Source: Hominisplanchenecus faecis
GTDB lineage: Bacteria > Bacillota > Clostridia > Lachnospirales > Lachnospiraceae
Assembly (NCBI RefSeq): GCF_020687205.1
Contig: NZ_JAJEQE010000036.1
Location: 1-34,983 of the forward strand
Direction of reading: 5' to 3'
DNA: 34,983 bases
Position numbers and translations under genes: made by a program. Of this stretch, positions 17,374 to 26,299 are shown one piece after another. Numbering within the stretch: position 1 is the first letter of the stretch; every line of letters starts with the position of its first letter. The notes below the pieces were generated by a model. That model had not been told where the DNA came from, did not search any database, and saw only the letters and a list, made by a program, of their open reading frames with translations.

Positions 17374-17423
17374 ATGTAAAAGTAATGTAAAAGCTTTCCA
17401 GATGCTATTGACAATACTATAAA
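17374..17423 (+). promoter_or_regulatory. Control block copy B (50 bp), upstream of the YfhO gene
   Basis: Near-identical copy of 16091-16140. It carries the same 11-bp direct repeat and a perfect TTGACA at 17409-17414. A 17-bp spacer from there ends at TAGTCT, a poor -10, as expected for an activator-dependent promoter. Loose similarity extends about 70 nt further (GCGAAA..GGA..GACAGAAAT-like). Confidence 0.65.
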
Positions 17424-17553
17424 TACGTAGTAGTCTGCAGAAAAGTACGGAATATCTGCGAAACCGGAAAGACGAACAGAAATCGCAGAACCGTTTATCA
17501 CTGTTTTCTTACAAAAGGAAACCAAAAGGGAAAATAAAGAAGAGGGGAAGAAA

Positions 17554-20184
17554 ATGGGAGAAAAAGAGAAATGCAGGAAAGGGAACGTGCAGTATTTTTG
17601 CATGTATACAGCCGGTTTTCTGGCAGCGGCACTTTTATTATTACTGATCTTTGCAAAGGAACATGCATCTTTTACCAAAATGGTGGACGGTGTGGCACAG
17701 CATTATGCAGTGCTGATGTGGATCCGTAATACGCTGCGGCAGTTTTTACATGGAAATTTTGCATTGCCGATGGTTGATTTTTCGGTTGGACAGGGGTTTG
17801 ATGTGATCGGGACGCTGAACTATTACGGCGTTGGGGATCCCGTCAATTTGCTGACCGTATTTTTTGCGGATAACCATCTGGATCAGATGTATATGTTTCT
17901 GATTCTGTTTCGGATGTATCTTTCAGGCCTTACTTTTTCTTATTATTGCAGCACGGCCGGGATTCAAAGAAAAGCCTCTGTACTGTGTGGTTCCTGGCTG
18001 TATGTATTTTGCAGTTTTGCACTGATCGGTGGAATGAAGCATCCGCTGTTTTTAAATGGTATGCTGTATCTGCCGCTGCTGCTTGCCGGAACGGAGAAAG
18101 TCCTGCAAAAGAAAAGCATCCGCTTTTTAAGCGTATCGGTGGCACTTGCCTTTATGAGCAACTACTATTTCATGTACATGAACACCATACTGTGCGGCAT
18201 TTATCTGTGTGTACGGCTTTTCGGACATTATCGGGAATACGGGATCAGAAAGATCCTACTGCTGATCTTAAAAATGGCGGCGGCGTGGATCTGGGGCATA
18301 TGCCTTGGAGCAGTGATCATTCTGCCGTCCGTCTATGCCTTTCTTCACAATGCAAGAGTGGACACTGCGGTGGAAGAGGCACAGAACTTTTACAGCATTG
18401 CACACTACCGGAAAATGATCCTCGGATTTTTCCAGACACTTCCGATGACGAACGGCTGGACAGTACATGGAACGGCGATCGGCGGTCTTGCCGGTGTGCT
18501 GATGCTCTTTACGTCAAAAAAAAGGAGTCGGGAAAATTGCCAGCTGAAGATCGGATTTGTCGTGCTGCTTGTGTTGCTCTGTATTCCGTTTGGCGGAAAA
18601 ATGATGAATGGTTTTGCTTATGTGACAAACCGCTGGAGTTACGGCATGGCGTTTTTATGTGCACTGATGGCAGCTCAGGAGGTTGCAGATTTAAAAGAAC
18701 AGAATACAAAAATATTCCTGATCCTTGGAGCGGCAGCGGGCATCCTTGCTGCAGCATTATCCGCATCGAACGGAAAAGCCATGCGATATGCAATCGCAGC
18801 TCTTGCAGTGACCGTTCTGGCATTTGCACTTGGAGCGATTCTGGAGCGAAAGCAGAGAAAAAGACTGGCGGGATGTCTGGTGTCTTTCGTTGTGTTTGCC
18901 GGTGTCTGCTGCAATCTCATCACCTTCTTTACACCGGTCGGATATTCTTATGCCGCACGTTTTACAAAAAGAGGCGTGTCGGAGTCCGTATTACTGAACC
19001 GTGCCGTAAAAAATGTGCAGAATGCAAAGCTTGCGGAAGACGGATTTTATCGGGTGGAACTGCCGTCCTCCCTGTATAACTGCTCGCTGGCAGCAAATAT
19101 CAACACAACAGAGTTTTATTACAGTGTAATTCCGAAATCCATGAAAGATCTCTATGTTTCACTTGGAATGGCAAAATATGAACGTCCGAATGTCATGGAA
19201 GGTCTGGAAAACCGTCAGATCCTTAAAAATATGCTCTGTGTCCGTTATCAGGCTGATAAAAAAGGAATCACGGTCAATAAGGATGCATTGCCAGTCGGAT
19301 ACACGTATGACAAGATCATGAGCAGAGAAGATTATGACCGCCTGACGCCGCTTGAGTGCCAGGCAGCACTTCTGGAATATGCTGTTTTAGATGACGATGC
19401 TGAAAAAATCCTGGAAAAACAGGGGAAGACTTTTGAAAGAGGAAAGAGTCCTTCTGATGGTGCTGTTATAGGTGGAAATCTGAAAATTACAGGAGAGGAT
19501 CGGGCATCCTGGAAAAATGGAACGTTAAAAGGGAAAAAACAAGGCAGAATGAAACTGAAGTTTCAGACAGAAGAAAAGTCAGAGACTTATCTGGTGCTGA
19601 AAGACCTCTCTTCCAGATTAAAAGTAAGAAAAAAACATATGCTTTCCGTGCAAAGCAAAAAAGCAAGGCAGGAGATTCCGATGTGTGCAGTGAGCAATGA
19701 AAAAAAGATGAAACGGGATGTGATCGCAGTCAATCTTGGCATCAGGCAGGCGGGAACCTGCAGCCTGCATTTTCATAAATCACATACTTATAAGCTGAAA
19801 GAGATGGAAATTTATGGTATTTCCGAAAGTTTTATCAAAGAACAGACAAAAAAGCGGCGAAAAGAATCTATGACAGATATAAAACAGAGTACAAATTGTA
19901 TCAAGGGCAGGATCAGCGTATCCGAAGATAAGATTTTGCAGCTGGCGGTTCCATACAGCAGGGGATGGCACATTTTTGTTGATGGAAAAAAGGAAAAATC
20001 TTTCGCCAGTAGTGTTGCTTATACCGGGATCTTTCTTGAAAAAGGGGAGCATACGGTCGAAATGCATTATATCAGCCCGTGGATCATTCCCGGTACGGTG
20101 CTGAGTGTGGCGGCATGGATCTGGATGGCACTGTCTTTTGCCGTAAAAAAGAGAAGAATTTCGGTAGATAAGAGAATAAAATAG
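17554..20184 (+). CDS. YfhO-family multi-spanning membrane protein (putative glycosyltransferase)
   Basis: An 876-residue polytopic membrane protein. About twelve hydrophobic segments fill residues 15-450 and a last one lies near 845. Between them is a large extracytoplasmic beta-rich region (about 460-835). The layout, length and landmarks fit the YfhO family: the DGVAQHY segment near residue 46, NYYFMYMNTILCGIY near 200, and the C-terminal SRGWHIFVDGKK followed by YTGIFLEKGEHTVEMHY. YfhO proteins in Bacillus and Listeria are implicated in lipid-linked sugar transfer to wall polymers such as lipoteichoic acid. The substrate here is unknown. ATG 17554 has GAGGGGAAG upstream. It follows control block B and ends before a terminator. 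Shared control with the neighbouring secreted protein hints at a joint surface function. Confidence 0.88.
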   Translation: MGEKEKCRKGNVQYFCMYTAGFLAAALLLLLIFAKEHASFTKMVDGVAQHYAVLMWIRNTLRQFLHGNFALPMVDFSVGQGFDVIGTLNYYGVGDPVNLLTVFFADNHLDQMYMFLILFRMYLSGLTFSYYCSTAGIQRKASVLCGSWLYVFCSFALIGGMKHPLFLNGMLYLPLLLAGTEKVLQKKSIRFLSVSVALAFMSNYYFMYMNTILCGIYLCVRLFGHYREYGIRKILLLILKMAAAWIWGICLGAVIILPSVYAFLHNARVDTAVEEAQNFYSIAHYRKMILGFFQTLPMTNGWTVHGTAIGGLAGVLMLFTSKKRSRENCQLKIGFVVLLVLLCIPFGGKMMNGFAYVTNRWSYGMAFLCALMAAQEVADLKEQNTKIFLILGAAAGILAAALSASNGKAMRYAIAALAVTVLAFALGAILERKQRKRLAGCLVSFVVFAGVCCNLITFFTPVGYSYAARFTKRGVSESVLLNRAVKNVQNAKLAEDGFYRVELPSSLYNCSLAANINTTEFYYSVIPKSMKDLYVSLGMAKYERPNVMEGLENRQILKNMLCVRYQADKKGITVNKDALPVGYTYDKIMSREDYDRLTPLECQAALLEYAVLDDDAEKILEKQGKTFERGKSPSDGAVIGGNLKITGEDRASWKNGTLKGKKQGRMKLKFQTEEKSETYLVLKDLSSRLKVRKKHMLSVQSKKARQEIPMCAVSNEKKMKRDVIAVNLGIRQAGTCSLHFHKSHTYKLKEMEIYGISESFIKEQTKKRRKESMTDIKQSTNCIKGRISVSEDKILQLAVPYSRGWHIFVDGKKEKSFASSVAYTGIFLEKGEHTVEMHYISPWIIPGTVLSVAAWIWMALSFAVKKRRISVDKRIK

Positions 20185-20201
20185 TTCAGATTTTTGAAAA
20201 A

Positions 20202-20245
20202 GTGGCTATTTGTCGTAAGGAAAATGACGGATAGCCGCTTTTTTT
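20202..20245 (+). terminator. Terminator after the YfhO gene
   Basis: GTGGCTATTTGTC pairs (with G-U) with GACGGATAGCCGC across a short loop and is followed by seven T. Confidence 0.88.
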
Positions 20246-20258
20246 GTTGTTATTAAGG

Positions 20259-20287
20259 TTGAAATCTGTACCAAAATGCATTATCAT
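20259..20287 (+). promoter_or_regulatory. Probable promoter of leuB-ilvD-ilvB
   Basis: TTGAAA at 20259-20264 and TATCAT at 20282-20287, 17 bp apart. The leader holds the hairpin GGTAAAGT (20301-20308) with ACTTTACC (20332-20339). No T-box consensus is visible. Confidence 0.6.
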
Positions 20288-20401
20288 ATAGAATTAAAGC
20301 GGTAAAGTTTCAAGAGAAAAACAAGAACAATACTTTACCAGGATGTATGCAGAGATATGCAGGCATATGCAAAACTGCAGATGAGAACGGAGGAAAAGGA
20401 T

Positions 20402-21484
20402 ATGAGTTACAACATCGCAGTCATTCCAGGCGACGGTATCGGACCGGAAATCGTGCGTGAAGCACAGAAAGTGCTGGATGCGGCAGGAAAAAAATATGGT
20501 TTTGAATTAAAATATACAGAAGTTTTAATGGGAGGAGCATCCATCGATGTTCATGGTGTGCCTCTGACAGATGAGGCGATCGCAACCGCAAAAGCAAGCG
20601 ATGCCGTTCTGATGGGCTCCATCGGCGGAGATGCAAAAACCTCCCCGTGGTACAAACTGGCACCGAACCTTCGTCCGGAGGCAGGACTCTTAAAAATCCG
20701 CAAAGAGCTGAATCTGTTTGCAAACTTAAGACCGGCGTACCTGTACGAAGAATTAAAAGAGGCCTGCCCGCTGCGTGATGATATCATCGGTGACGGTTTT
20801 GATATGATGATCATGCGTGAGCTGACCGGCGGTCTGTATTTCGGAGAGCGTCACACAACCGAGGAGAACGGAGTACGCAAAGCCGTTGATACACTTTCTT
20901 ATGATGAGAATGAGATCCGCCGTATCGCTGTCCGTGGATTTGACATTGCAAGAAAACGCCGCCATAAAGTAACCAGTGTGGATAAGGCAAACGTTCTGGA
21001 TTCTTCCAGACTGTGGAGATCCGTTGTGGAAGACGTTGCAAAAGATTACCCGGATGTCACACTGGAGCATATGCTGGTAGACAACTGTGCCATGCAGCTG
21101 GTGCGTGACCCGAAACAGTTCGATGTCATCCTGACCGAGAATATGTTCGGAGATATCCTTTCCGATGAGGCAAGTATGGTGACCGGTTCTATCGGAATGC
21201 TCTCTTCCGCCAGCCTGAATGAAACAAAATTCGGTCTGTATGAGCCAAGCCACGGTTCTGCACCGGATATCGCAGGCAAAGATCTGGCAAACCCGATCGC
21301 TACGATCCTTTCCGCTGCCATGATGCTGCGTTTCTCACTGGATCTGGATGAAGCGGCAGATGCGATCGAAGCAGCGGTAAAACAGGTACTCAAAGACGGA
21401 TACCGCACAGGCGATATCATGTCGGAAGGATGCACAAAAGTCGGAACCGTTCAGATGGGAGATCTGATTGCAGAACGCGTATAA
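20402..21484 (+). CDS. leuB: 3-isopropylmalate dehydrogenase
   Basis: NAD-dependent oxidative decarboxylation of 3-isopropylmalate in leucine synthesis. The 360-residue protein has the family opening [14 protein letters not shown] and the substrate-binding run [22 protein letters not shown]. It also has [13 protein letters not shown], the K/N pair in [26 protein letters not shown], and [11 protein letters not shown] with [10 protein letters not shown] for NAD binding. The [11 protein letters not shown] type favours leuB over isocitrate or tartrate dehydrogenase. The start is ATG 20402 with GGAGGAAAAGG ahead; an upstream in-frame ATG at 20357 lacks a site. leuA and leuCD are not beside it. ilvD follows after 38 nt, so it heads a leucine/valine operon. 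Confidence 0.96.
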   Translation: MSYNIAVIPGDGIGPEIVREAQKVLDAAGKKYGFELKYTEVLMGGASIDVHGVPLTDEAIATAKASDAVLMGSIGGDAKTSPWYKLAPNLRPEAGLLKIRKELNLFANLRPAYLYEELKEACPLRDDIIGDGFDMMIMRELTGGLYFGERHTTEENGVRKAVDTLSYDENEIRRIAVRGFDIARKRRHKVTSVDKANVLDSSRLWRSVVEDVAKDYPDVTLEHMLVDNCAMQLVRDPKQFDVILTENMFGDILSDEASMVTGSIGMLSSASLNETKFGLYEPSHGSAPDIAGKDLANPIATILSAAMMLRFSLDLDEAADAIEAAVKQVLKDGYRTGDIMSEGCTKVGTVQMGDLIAERV

Positions 21485-21522
21485 AACCGAATCCGGCATC
21501 ATATAAATGGAGGTATGTTACA

Positions 21523-23190
21523 ATGAAAAGTGATAATGTAAAAAAAGGGATCCAGCAGGCACCGCACCGTTCTCTGTTCAATGCTCTTGGCATGACAAAG
21601 GAAGAGATGGAGCGTCCGTTAGTTGGTATCGTAAGTTCTTATAATGAAATCGTTCCGGGTCATATGAATCTGGATAAAATCGTCAATGCAGTAAAACAGG
21701 GTGTTGCCATGGCAGGCGGTACACCGGTAGTATTCCCGGCGATCGCAGTCTGCGACGGTATTGCCATGGGTCATATCGGTATGAAATATTCTCTGGTAAC
21801 AAGAGATCTGATCGCAGATTCTACCGAGGCAATGGCACTGGCACATCAGTTCGATGCCCTGGTCATGGTTCCGAACTGTGACAAGAATGTACCGGGACTT
21901 CTGATGGCAGCCGCACGTATCAATGTGCCGACCGTATTTGTAAGCGGCGGCCCGATGCTGGCAGGTCATGTGAAGGGACGCAAACGCAGCCTTTCCAGTA
22001 TGTTTGAAGCAGTCGGAGAATACTCTGCAGGCAAACTGACCGCAGACGATGTATGTGAATTCGAAGAAAAAGTATGTCCGACCTGTGGTTCCTGCTCCGG
22101 TATGTACACTGCAAACAGCATGAACTGTCTGACAGAAGTACTTGGTATGGGACTTCGTGGAAACGGAACTATTCCGGCTGTATATTCCGAGCGTATCCGT
22201 CTTGCAAAACATGCAGGTATGCAGGTTATGGAAATGTACCGTCAGAATATCCGTCCACGCGACATTATGACAGAGGATGCAATTTTAAATGCTCTGACCG
22301 TGGATATGGCACTGGGATGTTCTACAAACAGCATGTTGCATTTGCCAGCGATTGCACATGAAATCGGCATGGATTTCGATATCACATTTGCAAATGAGAT
22401 CAGTGCAAAGACACCGAACCTCTGCCACCTGGCACCGGCAGGCCCGACCTATATGGAGGATCTGAATGAAGCCGGCGGTGTTTATGCCGTTATGAATGAA
22501 TTAAATAAACTTGGTCTGCTGCACACCGACTGCATGACCGTTACCGGAAAGACCGTAGGCGAGAATATCAAAGACTGCGTAAACTTAAATCCGGAAGTCA
22601 TCCGCCCGGTAGAAAATCCGTACAGCAAGACCGGCGGACTGGCTGTCCTGACCGGAAATCTGGCACCGGACGGAAGTGTTGTAAAACGTTCTGCCGTTGT
22701 GCCTGAAATGATGGTACATGAAGGTCCGGCAAGAGTCTTTGAATGTGAGGAAGATGCATGTGAGGCTATTCTCTCCGGAAAGATCAAAGAAGGCGATGTT
22801 GTCGTGATCCGTTACGAAGGACCAAAAGGCGGTCCTGGTATGAGAGAAATGCTGAATCCGACTTCTGAGATCGCAGGTATGGGACTTGGTTCCACGGTTG
22901 CCCTGATCACAGACGGCCGTTTCAGCGGTGCGTCCAGAGGAGCTTCCATCGGTCACGTATCACCGGAAGCAGCAGTCGGCGGTCCGATCGCACTGGTAGA
23001 AGAAGGCGATATCATCAAGATCAACATTCCGGAAAACAGACTGGAACTGGCTGTTTCTGATGAAGAGCTGGCAAGAAGAAAAGCTGGCTGGACACCGAGA
23101 GAGCCGAAGGTAAAGACCGGCTATCTGGCACGTTACGCTTCTATGGTAACTTCCGGTAACAGAGGAGCTATTCTTGTTTCAGAAAAATAA
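21523..23190 (+). CDS. ilvD: Dihydroxy-acid dehydratase
   Basis: Dehydrates dihydroxy acids to 2-keto acids, a shared step of valine, leucine and isoleucine synthesis, using an iron-sulfur cluster. The 555-residue protein carries the cluster-cysteine contexts [10 protein letters not shown] (C77), NCDKNVPG (C119) and [11 protein letters not shown] (C185-C191). It also has [22 protein letters not shown] and the C-terminal [11 protein letters not shown] with [19 protein letters not shown] 21523 has GGAGG about 10 nt upstream; longer in-frame readings into leuB are rejected. The stop codon lies in the loop of a perfect 15-bp hairpin whose left arm is coding sequence. A structured gap of 163 nt leads to ilvB. 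Confidence 0.97.
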   Translation: MKSDNVKKGIQQAPHRSLFNALGMTKEEMERPLVGIVSSYNEIVPGHMNLDKIVNAVKQGVAMAGGTPVVFPAIAVCDGIAMGHIGMKYSLVTRDLIADSTEAMALAHQFDALVMVPNCDKNVPGLLMAAARINVPTVFVSGGPMLAGHVKGRKRSLSSMFEAVGEYSAGKLTADDVCEFEEKVCPTCGSCSGMYTANSMNCLTEVLGMGLRGNGTIPAVYSERIRLAKHAGMQVMEMYRQNIRPRDIMTEDAILNALTVDMALGCSTNSMLHLPAIAHEIGMDFDITFANEISAKTPNLCHLAPAGPTYMEDLNEAGGVYAVMNELNKLGLLHTDCMTVTGKTVGENIKDCVNLNPEVIRPVENPYSKTGGLAVLTGNLAPDGSVVKRSAVVPEMMVHEGPARVFECEEDACEAILSGKIKEGDVVVIRYEGPKGGPGMREMLNPTSEIAGMGLGSTVALITDGRFSGASRGASIGHVSPEAAVGGPIALVEEGDIIKINIPENRLELAVSDEELARRKAGWTPREPKVKTGYLARYASMVTSGNRGAILVSEK

Positions 23191-23293
23191 TTCTGAAACA
23201 AGAATGGAAGCTCCGCAGGATCGCACTGCGGTGGTGCAGAATTATGTCGCAAAGGCGGGCCACCGCAGACGGAGAATGTGCCGGAGCACATTC
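23164..23293 (+). promoter_or_regulatory. Structured region between ilvD and ilvB
   Basis: Three strong hairpins stand in a row. (1) 23170-23184 pairs perfectly with 23191-23205, extendable by GGAGCT/AGCTCC. (2) CTGCGGTGG (23226-23234) pairs with CCACCGCAG (23260-23268), inside CTCCG/CGGAG. (3) GAATGTGC (23274-23281) pairs with GCACATTC (23286-23293). The outer arms of 1 and 2 share the CTCC at 23211-23214, so their full forms exclude each other. No T run follows, so simple termination is unlikely; RNA processing, stabilisation or a switch are possible. Confidence 0.55.
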
Positions 23294-23353
23294 TATACCT
23301 GGGCAAAATAAGAGAAACATAACAGTAAGGAAAGTAAAGGTGAGGATAGCAGG

Positions 23354-25036
23354 ATGAAGTTAAATGGTTCAGAAATCGTAATCGAGTGCCTGAAAGAGCA
23401 GGGCGTAGACACTGTTTTCGGTTATCCGGGCGGCACGATTTTAAATGTATACGATGCATTATATAAACATGGTTCAGAGATCAATCATATCTTAACATCC
23501 CATGAGCAGGGTGCTGCTCATGCGGCAGACGGATATGCGAGAGCAACCGGAAAAGTCGGCGTATGTATGGCAACTTCCGGTCCCGGAGCCACGAATCTGG
23601 TAACCGGTATTGCAACCGCATATATGGATTCAATCCCAATGGTTGCCATCACAGCGAACGTAGCCGTTCCGCTGCTTGGAAGAGACAGTTTCCAGGAAAT
23701 TGATATCACAGGTGTAACGATGCCGATCACAAAGCATAACTATATTGTAAAAGACATCACAAAACTGGCAGATACCATCCGTGAAGCATTCCGCATTGCA
23801 CAGGAAGGCAGACCGGGTCCTGTTCTGGTTGATATCACAAAAGACGTGACCGCAGCAGAGACTGAGTATGTAAAAGAAGAGCCGATCCCGGTAGAACGCA
23901 GCACACAGTATATCAAAGAAAAAGATCTGGAACAGGCGATTGAGCTGATCAATGAGAGTGAAAAGCCGTTTGTATTTGTCGGCGGAGGTGCTGTGATATC
24001 CGGAGCTTCCAAGGAACTGATGGAGTTTGTGAAAAAGATAGACGCACCGGTTGCAGACAGCCTGATGGGAAAAGGTGCTTTTGACGGCACCGATGAGCTT
24101 TACATGGGTATGCTGGGTATGCACGGAACAAAAGCATCCAACTTAGGTGTAACAAAATGTGATCTGCTGATCACGGTCGGTTCCCGGTTCAGTGACCGTG
24201 TCATCGGAAATGCCAGCCGTTTTGCAAAAAATGCCAAAATTCTCCAGATTGATGTCGATCCGGCAGAAATCAACAAAAACATTCAGGTAGACTGCAGTAT
24301 TATCGGAGATCTCAAAGAAGTGCTGACACGTCTCAATCAGAGAATTGAAAAACATGAGCATAAAGAATGGATCAAAGAGATTGAGACAATCTCCGAAGAG
24401 CATCCTCTGAAATACAATGAAGAAGGTCTGACCGGTCCGTATGTGATCGAGCAGATCTATAAAGTAACCGAAGGAAATGCCATCATCACAACCGATGTCG
24501 GACAGCATCAGATGTGGGCTGCACAGTATTATCGTTACAAAGATCCGCGTACCTTCCTGTCATCCGGTGGACTTGGCACCATGGGTTATGGTGTCGGTGC
24601 TGCAATCGGAGCCAAAGTGGGCAGACCGGATAAAGTGGTACTGAACATCGCCGGAGACGGATGTTTCCGTATGAACATGAATGAGATTGCAACCGCAGCC
24701 CGATACAACATCCCGATCATTCAGGTTGTCATCAATAACCATGTGCTCGGTATGGTTCGCCAGTGGCAGACACTGTTCTACGGAAAACGTTATTCACAGA
24801 CCATTCTGAATGACGGTGTGGATTTTGTGAAAGTGGCAGAAGCACTTGGTGCAGAAGGCATCCGTGTAACGAAAAAAGAAGAAGTCGCACCGGCTGTTGA
24901 AAAAGCGATCGCACTTGGCAAACCGGTTGTGATCGACTGTGTGATCGACTGCGACGACAAAGTATTTCCGATGGTTCCGGCAGGTGCCCCGATTGAAGAT
25001 ACATTTGATCAGGACGATCTGAATAAAGAAGCATAA
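23354..25036 (+). CDS. ilvB: Acetolactate synthase, large (catalytic) subunit
   Basis: Thiamine-diphosphate enzyme that joins two pyruvates, or pyruvate and 2-ketobutyrate, as the first common step of branched-chain amino acid synthesis. The 560-residue protein has the catalytic glutamate E51 in TSHEQGAAHAADGYARA, then SGPGATNLVTGIA. A central FAD-type domain follows. The ThDP motif starts at NIAGDGCF (near residue 435) and runs through NEIATAARYNIPI to NNHVLGMVRQWQ. The N-terminal RNA-like linkers and length fit biosynthetic AHAS rather than the catabolic AlsS. ATG 23354 follows AAAGGTGAGG. No regulatory subunit gene (ilvN/ilvH) follows within the window; a terminator comes directly after, so the small subunit must be elsewhere or absent. 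Confidence 0.95.
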   Translation: MKLNGSEIVIECLKEQGVDTVFGYPGGTILNVYDALYKHGSEINHILTSHEQGAAHAADGYARATGKVGVCMATSGPGATNLVTGIATAYMDSIPMVAITANVAVPLLGRDSFQEIDITGVTMPITKHNYIVKDITKLADTIREAFRIAQEGRPGPVLVDITKDVTAAETEYVKEEPIPVERSTQYIKEKDLEQAIELINESEKPFVFVGGGAVISGASKELMEFVKKIDAPVADSLMGKGAFDGTDELYMGMLGMHGTKASNLGVTKCDLLITVGSRFSDRVIGNASRFAKNAKILQIDVDPAEINKNIQVDCSIIGDLKEVLTRLNQRIEKHEHKEWIKEIETISEEHPLKYNEEGLTGPYVIEQIYKVTEGNAIITTDVGQHQMWAAQYYRYKDPRTFLSSGGLGTMGYGVGAAIGAKVGRPDKVVLNIAGDGCFRMNMNEIATAARYNIPIIQVVINNHVLGMVRQWQTLFYGKRYSQTILNDGVDFVKVAEALGAEGIRVTKKEEVAPAVEKAIALGKPVVIDCVIDCDDKVFPMVPAGAPIEDTFDQDDLNKEA

Positions 25037-25047
25037 ATTCGGTTCTG

Positions 25048-25090
25048 CAAGCCTTTTTCCAGAACTTGGAAAAAGGCTTGACTAATTTTT
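25048..25090 (+). terminator. Terminator of leuB-ilvD-ilvB
   Basis: A perfect 14-bp stem (25048-25061 with 25067-25080, loop GAACT) is followed by ACTAA and five T. Its right foot overlaps the next promoter. Confidence 0.8.
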
Positions 25091-25106
25091 AACAAGGTAC
25101 TATAGT
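25078..25106 (+). promoter_or_regulatory. Promoter of serC-serA
   Basis: TTGACT at 25078-25083 and TATAGT at 25101-25106 with a 17-bp spacer. The -35 box lies in the foot of the upstream terminator. Confidence 0.8.
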
Positions 25107-25120
25107 AAAGTGTAGAAAAT

Positions 25121-25165
25121 AAGTGCTGATATCTGGCGGAGTTTTGAAAACAGGCATCAGCACTT
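25121..25165 (+). promoter_or_regulatory. Leader hairpin of serC
   Basis: AAGTGCTGAT (25121-25130) pairs perfectly with ATCAGCACTT (25156-25165). CTG/CAG inside can extend it after a small internal loop. It is transcribed from about 25113 and lies about 45 nt before the ribosome site. I match it to no known riboswitch class. Confidence 0.5.
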
Positions 25166-25215
25166 GCTATAAAACTCATCACACAACAAAGTGAGAAGTC
25201 AAGGAGGATATGAAA

Positions 25216-26298
25216 GTGAGCAGAGTGTACAATTTTTCAGCAGGTCCGGCCGTATTACCGGAAGAAGTATTAAAAGAAGCAGCAGCAGAAATGCTGGATT
25301 ACAAGGGCTGTGGTATGTCCGTTATGGAAATGAGTCACCGCTCACAGGTCTTTGACGATATTATCAAAGAAGCAGAGCAGGATCTGCGTGATCTGATGCA
25401 TATTCCGGATAACTATAAAGTGCTGTTCCTGCAGGGCGGTGCTTCACAGCAGTTTGCTATGATTCCTATGAATCTGATGAAAAACAAAGTTGCAGATTAT
25501 ATCGTAACAGGACAGTGGGCAAAAAAAGCATATCAGGAGGCACAGAAATACGGAAAAGTAAACAAGATCGCAACTTCTGAAGATAAGACATTCTCCTATA
25601 TTCCGGATTGCTCCGATCTGCCGGTCAGCCCGGATGCAGACTATGTATATATTTGTGAGAACAACACCATTTATGGTACAAAATTCAAAACACTGCCGAA
25701 TACAAAAGGCAAGACACTGGTAGCAGACGTTTCTTCCTGCTTCCTGTCAGAGCCGGTCGATGTCACAAAATACGGCATCATTTACGGCGGCGTTCAGAAA
25801 AACATCGGACCGGCAGGCATGGTGATCTCCATTATCCGCGAAGATCTGATCACGGATGAGGTACTGGAAGGTACACCGACCATGCTGAAATTTAAGACAC
25901 ATGCCGATGCAGGTTCTCTGTACAATACACCGAACTGCTACTGCATTTATATGTGCGGCAAGGTATTCAAATGGCTGAAAAAGATGGGCGGTCTGGAAGT
26001 CATGAAAGAACGCAACGAAAAGAAAGCAAAACTGCTCTACGATTATCTTGACAGCAGCAAGCTGTTCAAAGGAACGGTAGAAAAAGATTCCCGCTCTCTG
26101 ATGAACGTTCCGTTTGTCACAGGTGACAAAGACCTGGATGCGAAATTTGTAAAAGAAGCAAAAGCAGCCGGACTTGAAAACCTGAAAGGTCATCGTACCG
26201 TTGGCGGTATGCGTGCAAGTATCTACAATGCAATGCCATATGAAGGTGTGGAAGCACTGGTAGCATTTATGAAGAAATTTGAAGAGGAGAATCTGTAA
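25216..26298 (+). CDS. serC: Phosphoserine aminotransferase
   Basis: PLP enzyme turning 3-phosphohydroxypyruvate and glutamate into phosphoserine. The 360-residue fold-type I aminotransferase opens RVYNFSAGPAVLPEEVL. It has the phosphate-binding FLQGGASQQF (71-80) and the PLP lysine K195 in GGVQKNIGPAG. It ends with GGMRASIYNAMP and the family finish. GTG 25216 is preferred because AAGGAGG (25201-25207) then lies 8 nt away; ATG 25210 is in frame but only 2 nt from the site. serA starts one base after the stop, so the two are translationally coupled and cover two successive steps of serine synthesis. Confidence 0.95.
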   Translation: MSRVYNFSAGPAVLPEEVLKEAAAEMLDYKGCGMSVMEMSHRSQVFDDIIKEAEQDLRDLMHIPDNYKVLFLQGGASQQFAMIPMNLMKNKVADYIVTGQWAKKAYQEAQKYGKVNKIATSEDKTFSYIPDCSDLPVSPDADYVYICENNTIYGTKFKTLPNTKGKTLVADVSSCFLSEPVDVTKYGIIYGGVQKNIGPAGMVISIIREDLITDEVLEGTPTMLKFKTHADAGSLYNTPNCYCIYMCGKVFKWLKKMGGLEVMKERNEKKAKLLYDYLDSSKLFKGTVEKDSRSLMNVPFVTGDKDLDAKFVKEAKAAGLENLKGHRTVGGMRASIYNAMPYEGVEALVAFMKKFEEENL

Positions 26299-26299
26299 A

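Noticed and set aside
20246-20401. T-box or known riboswitch ahead of leuB
   Set aside because: The leader is too short and lacks the T-box anti-terminator consensus; only one small hairpin is visible.
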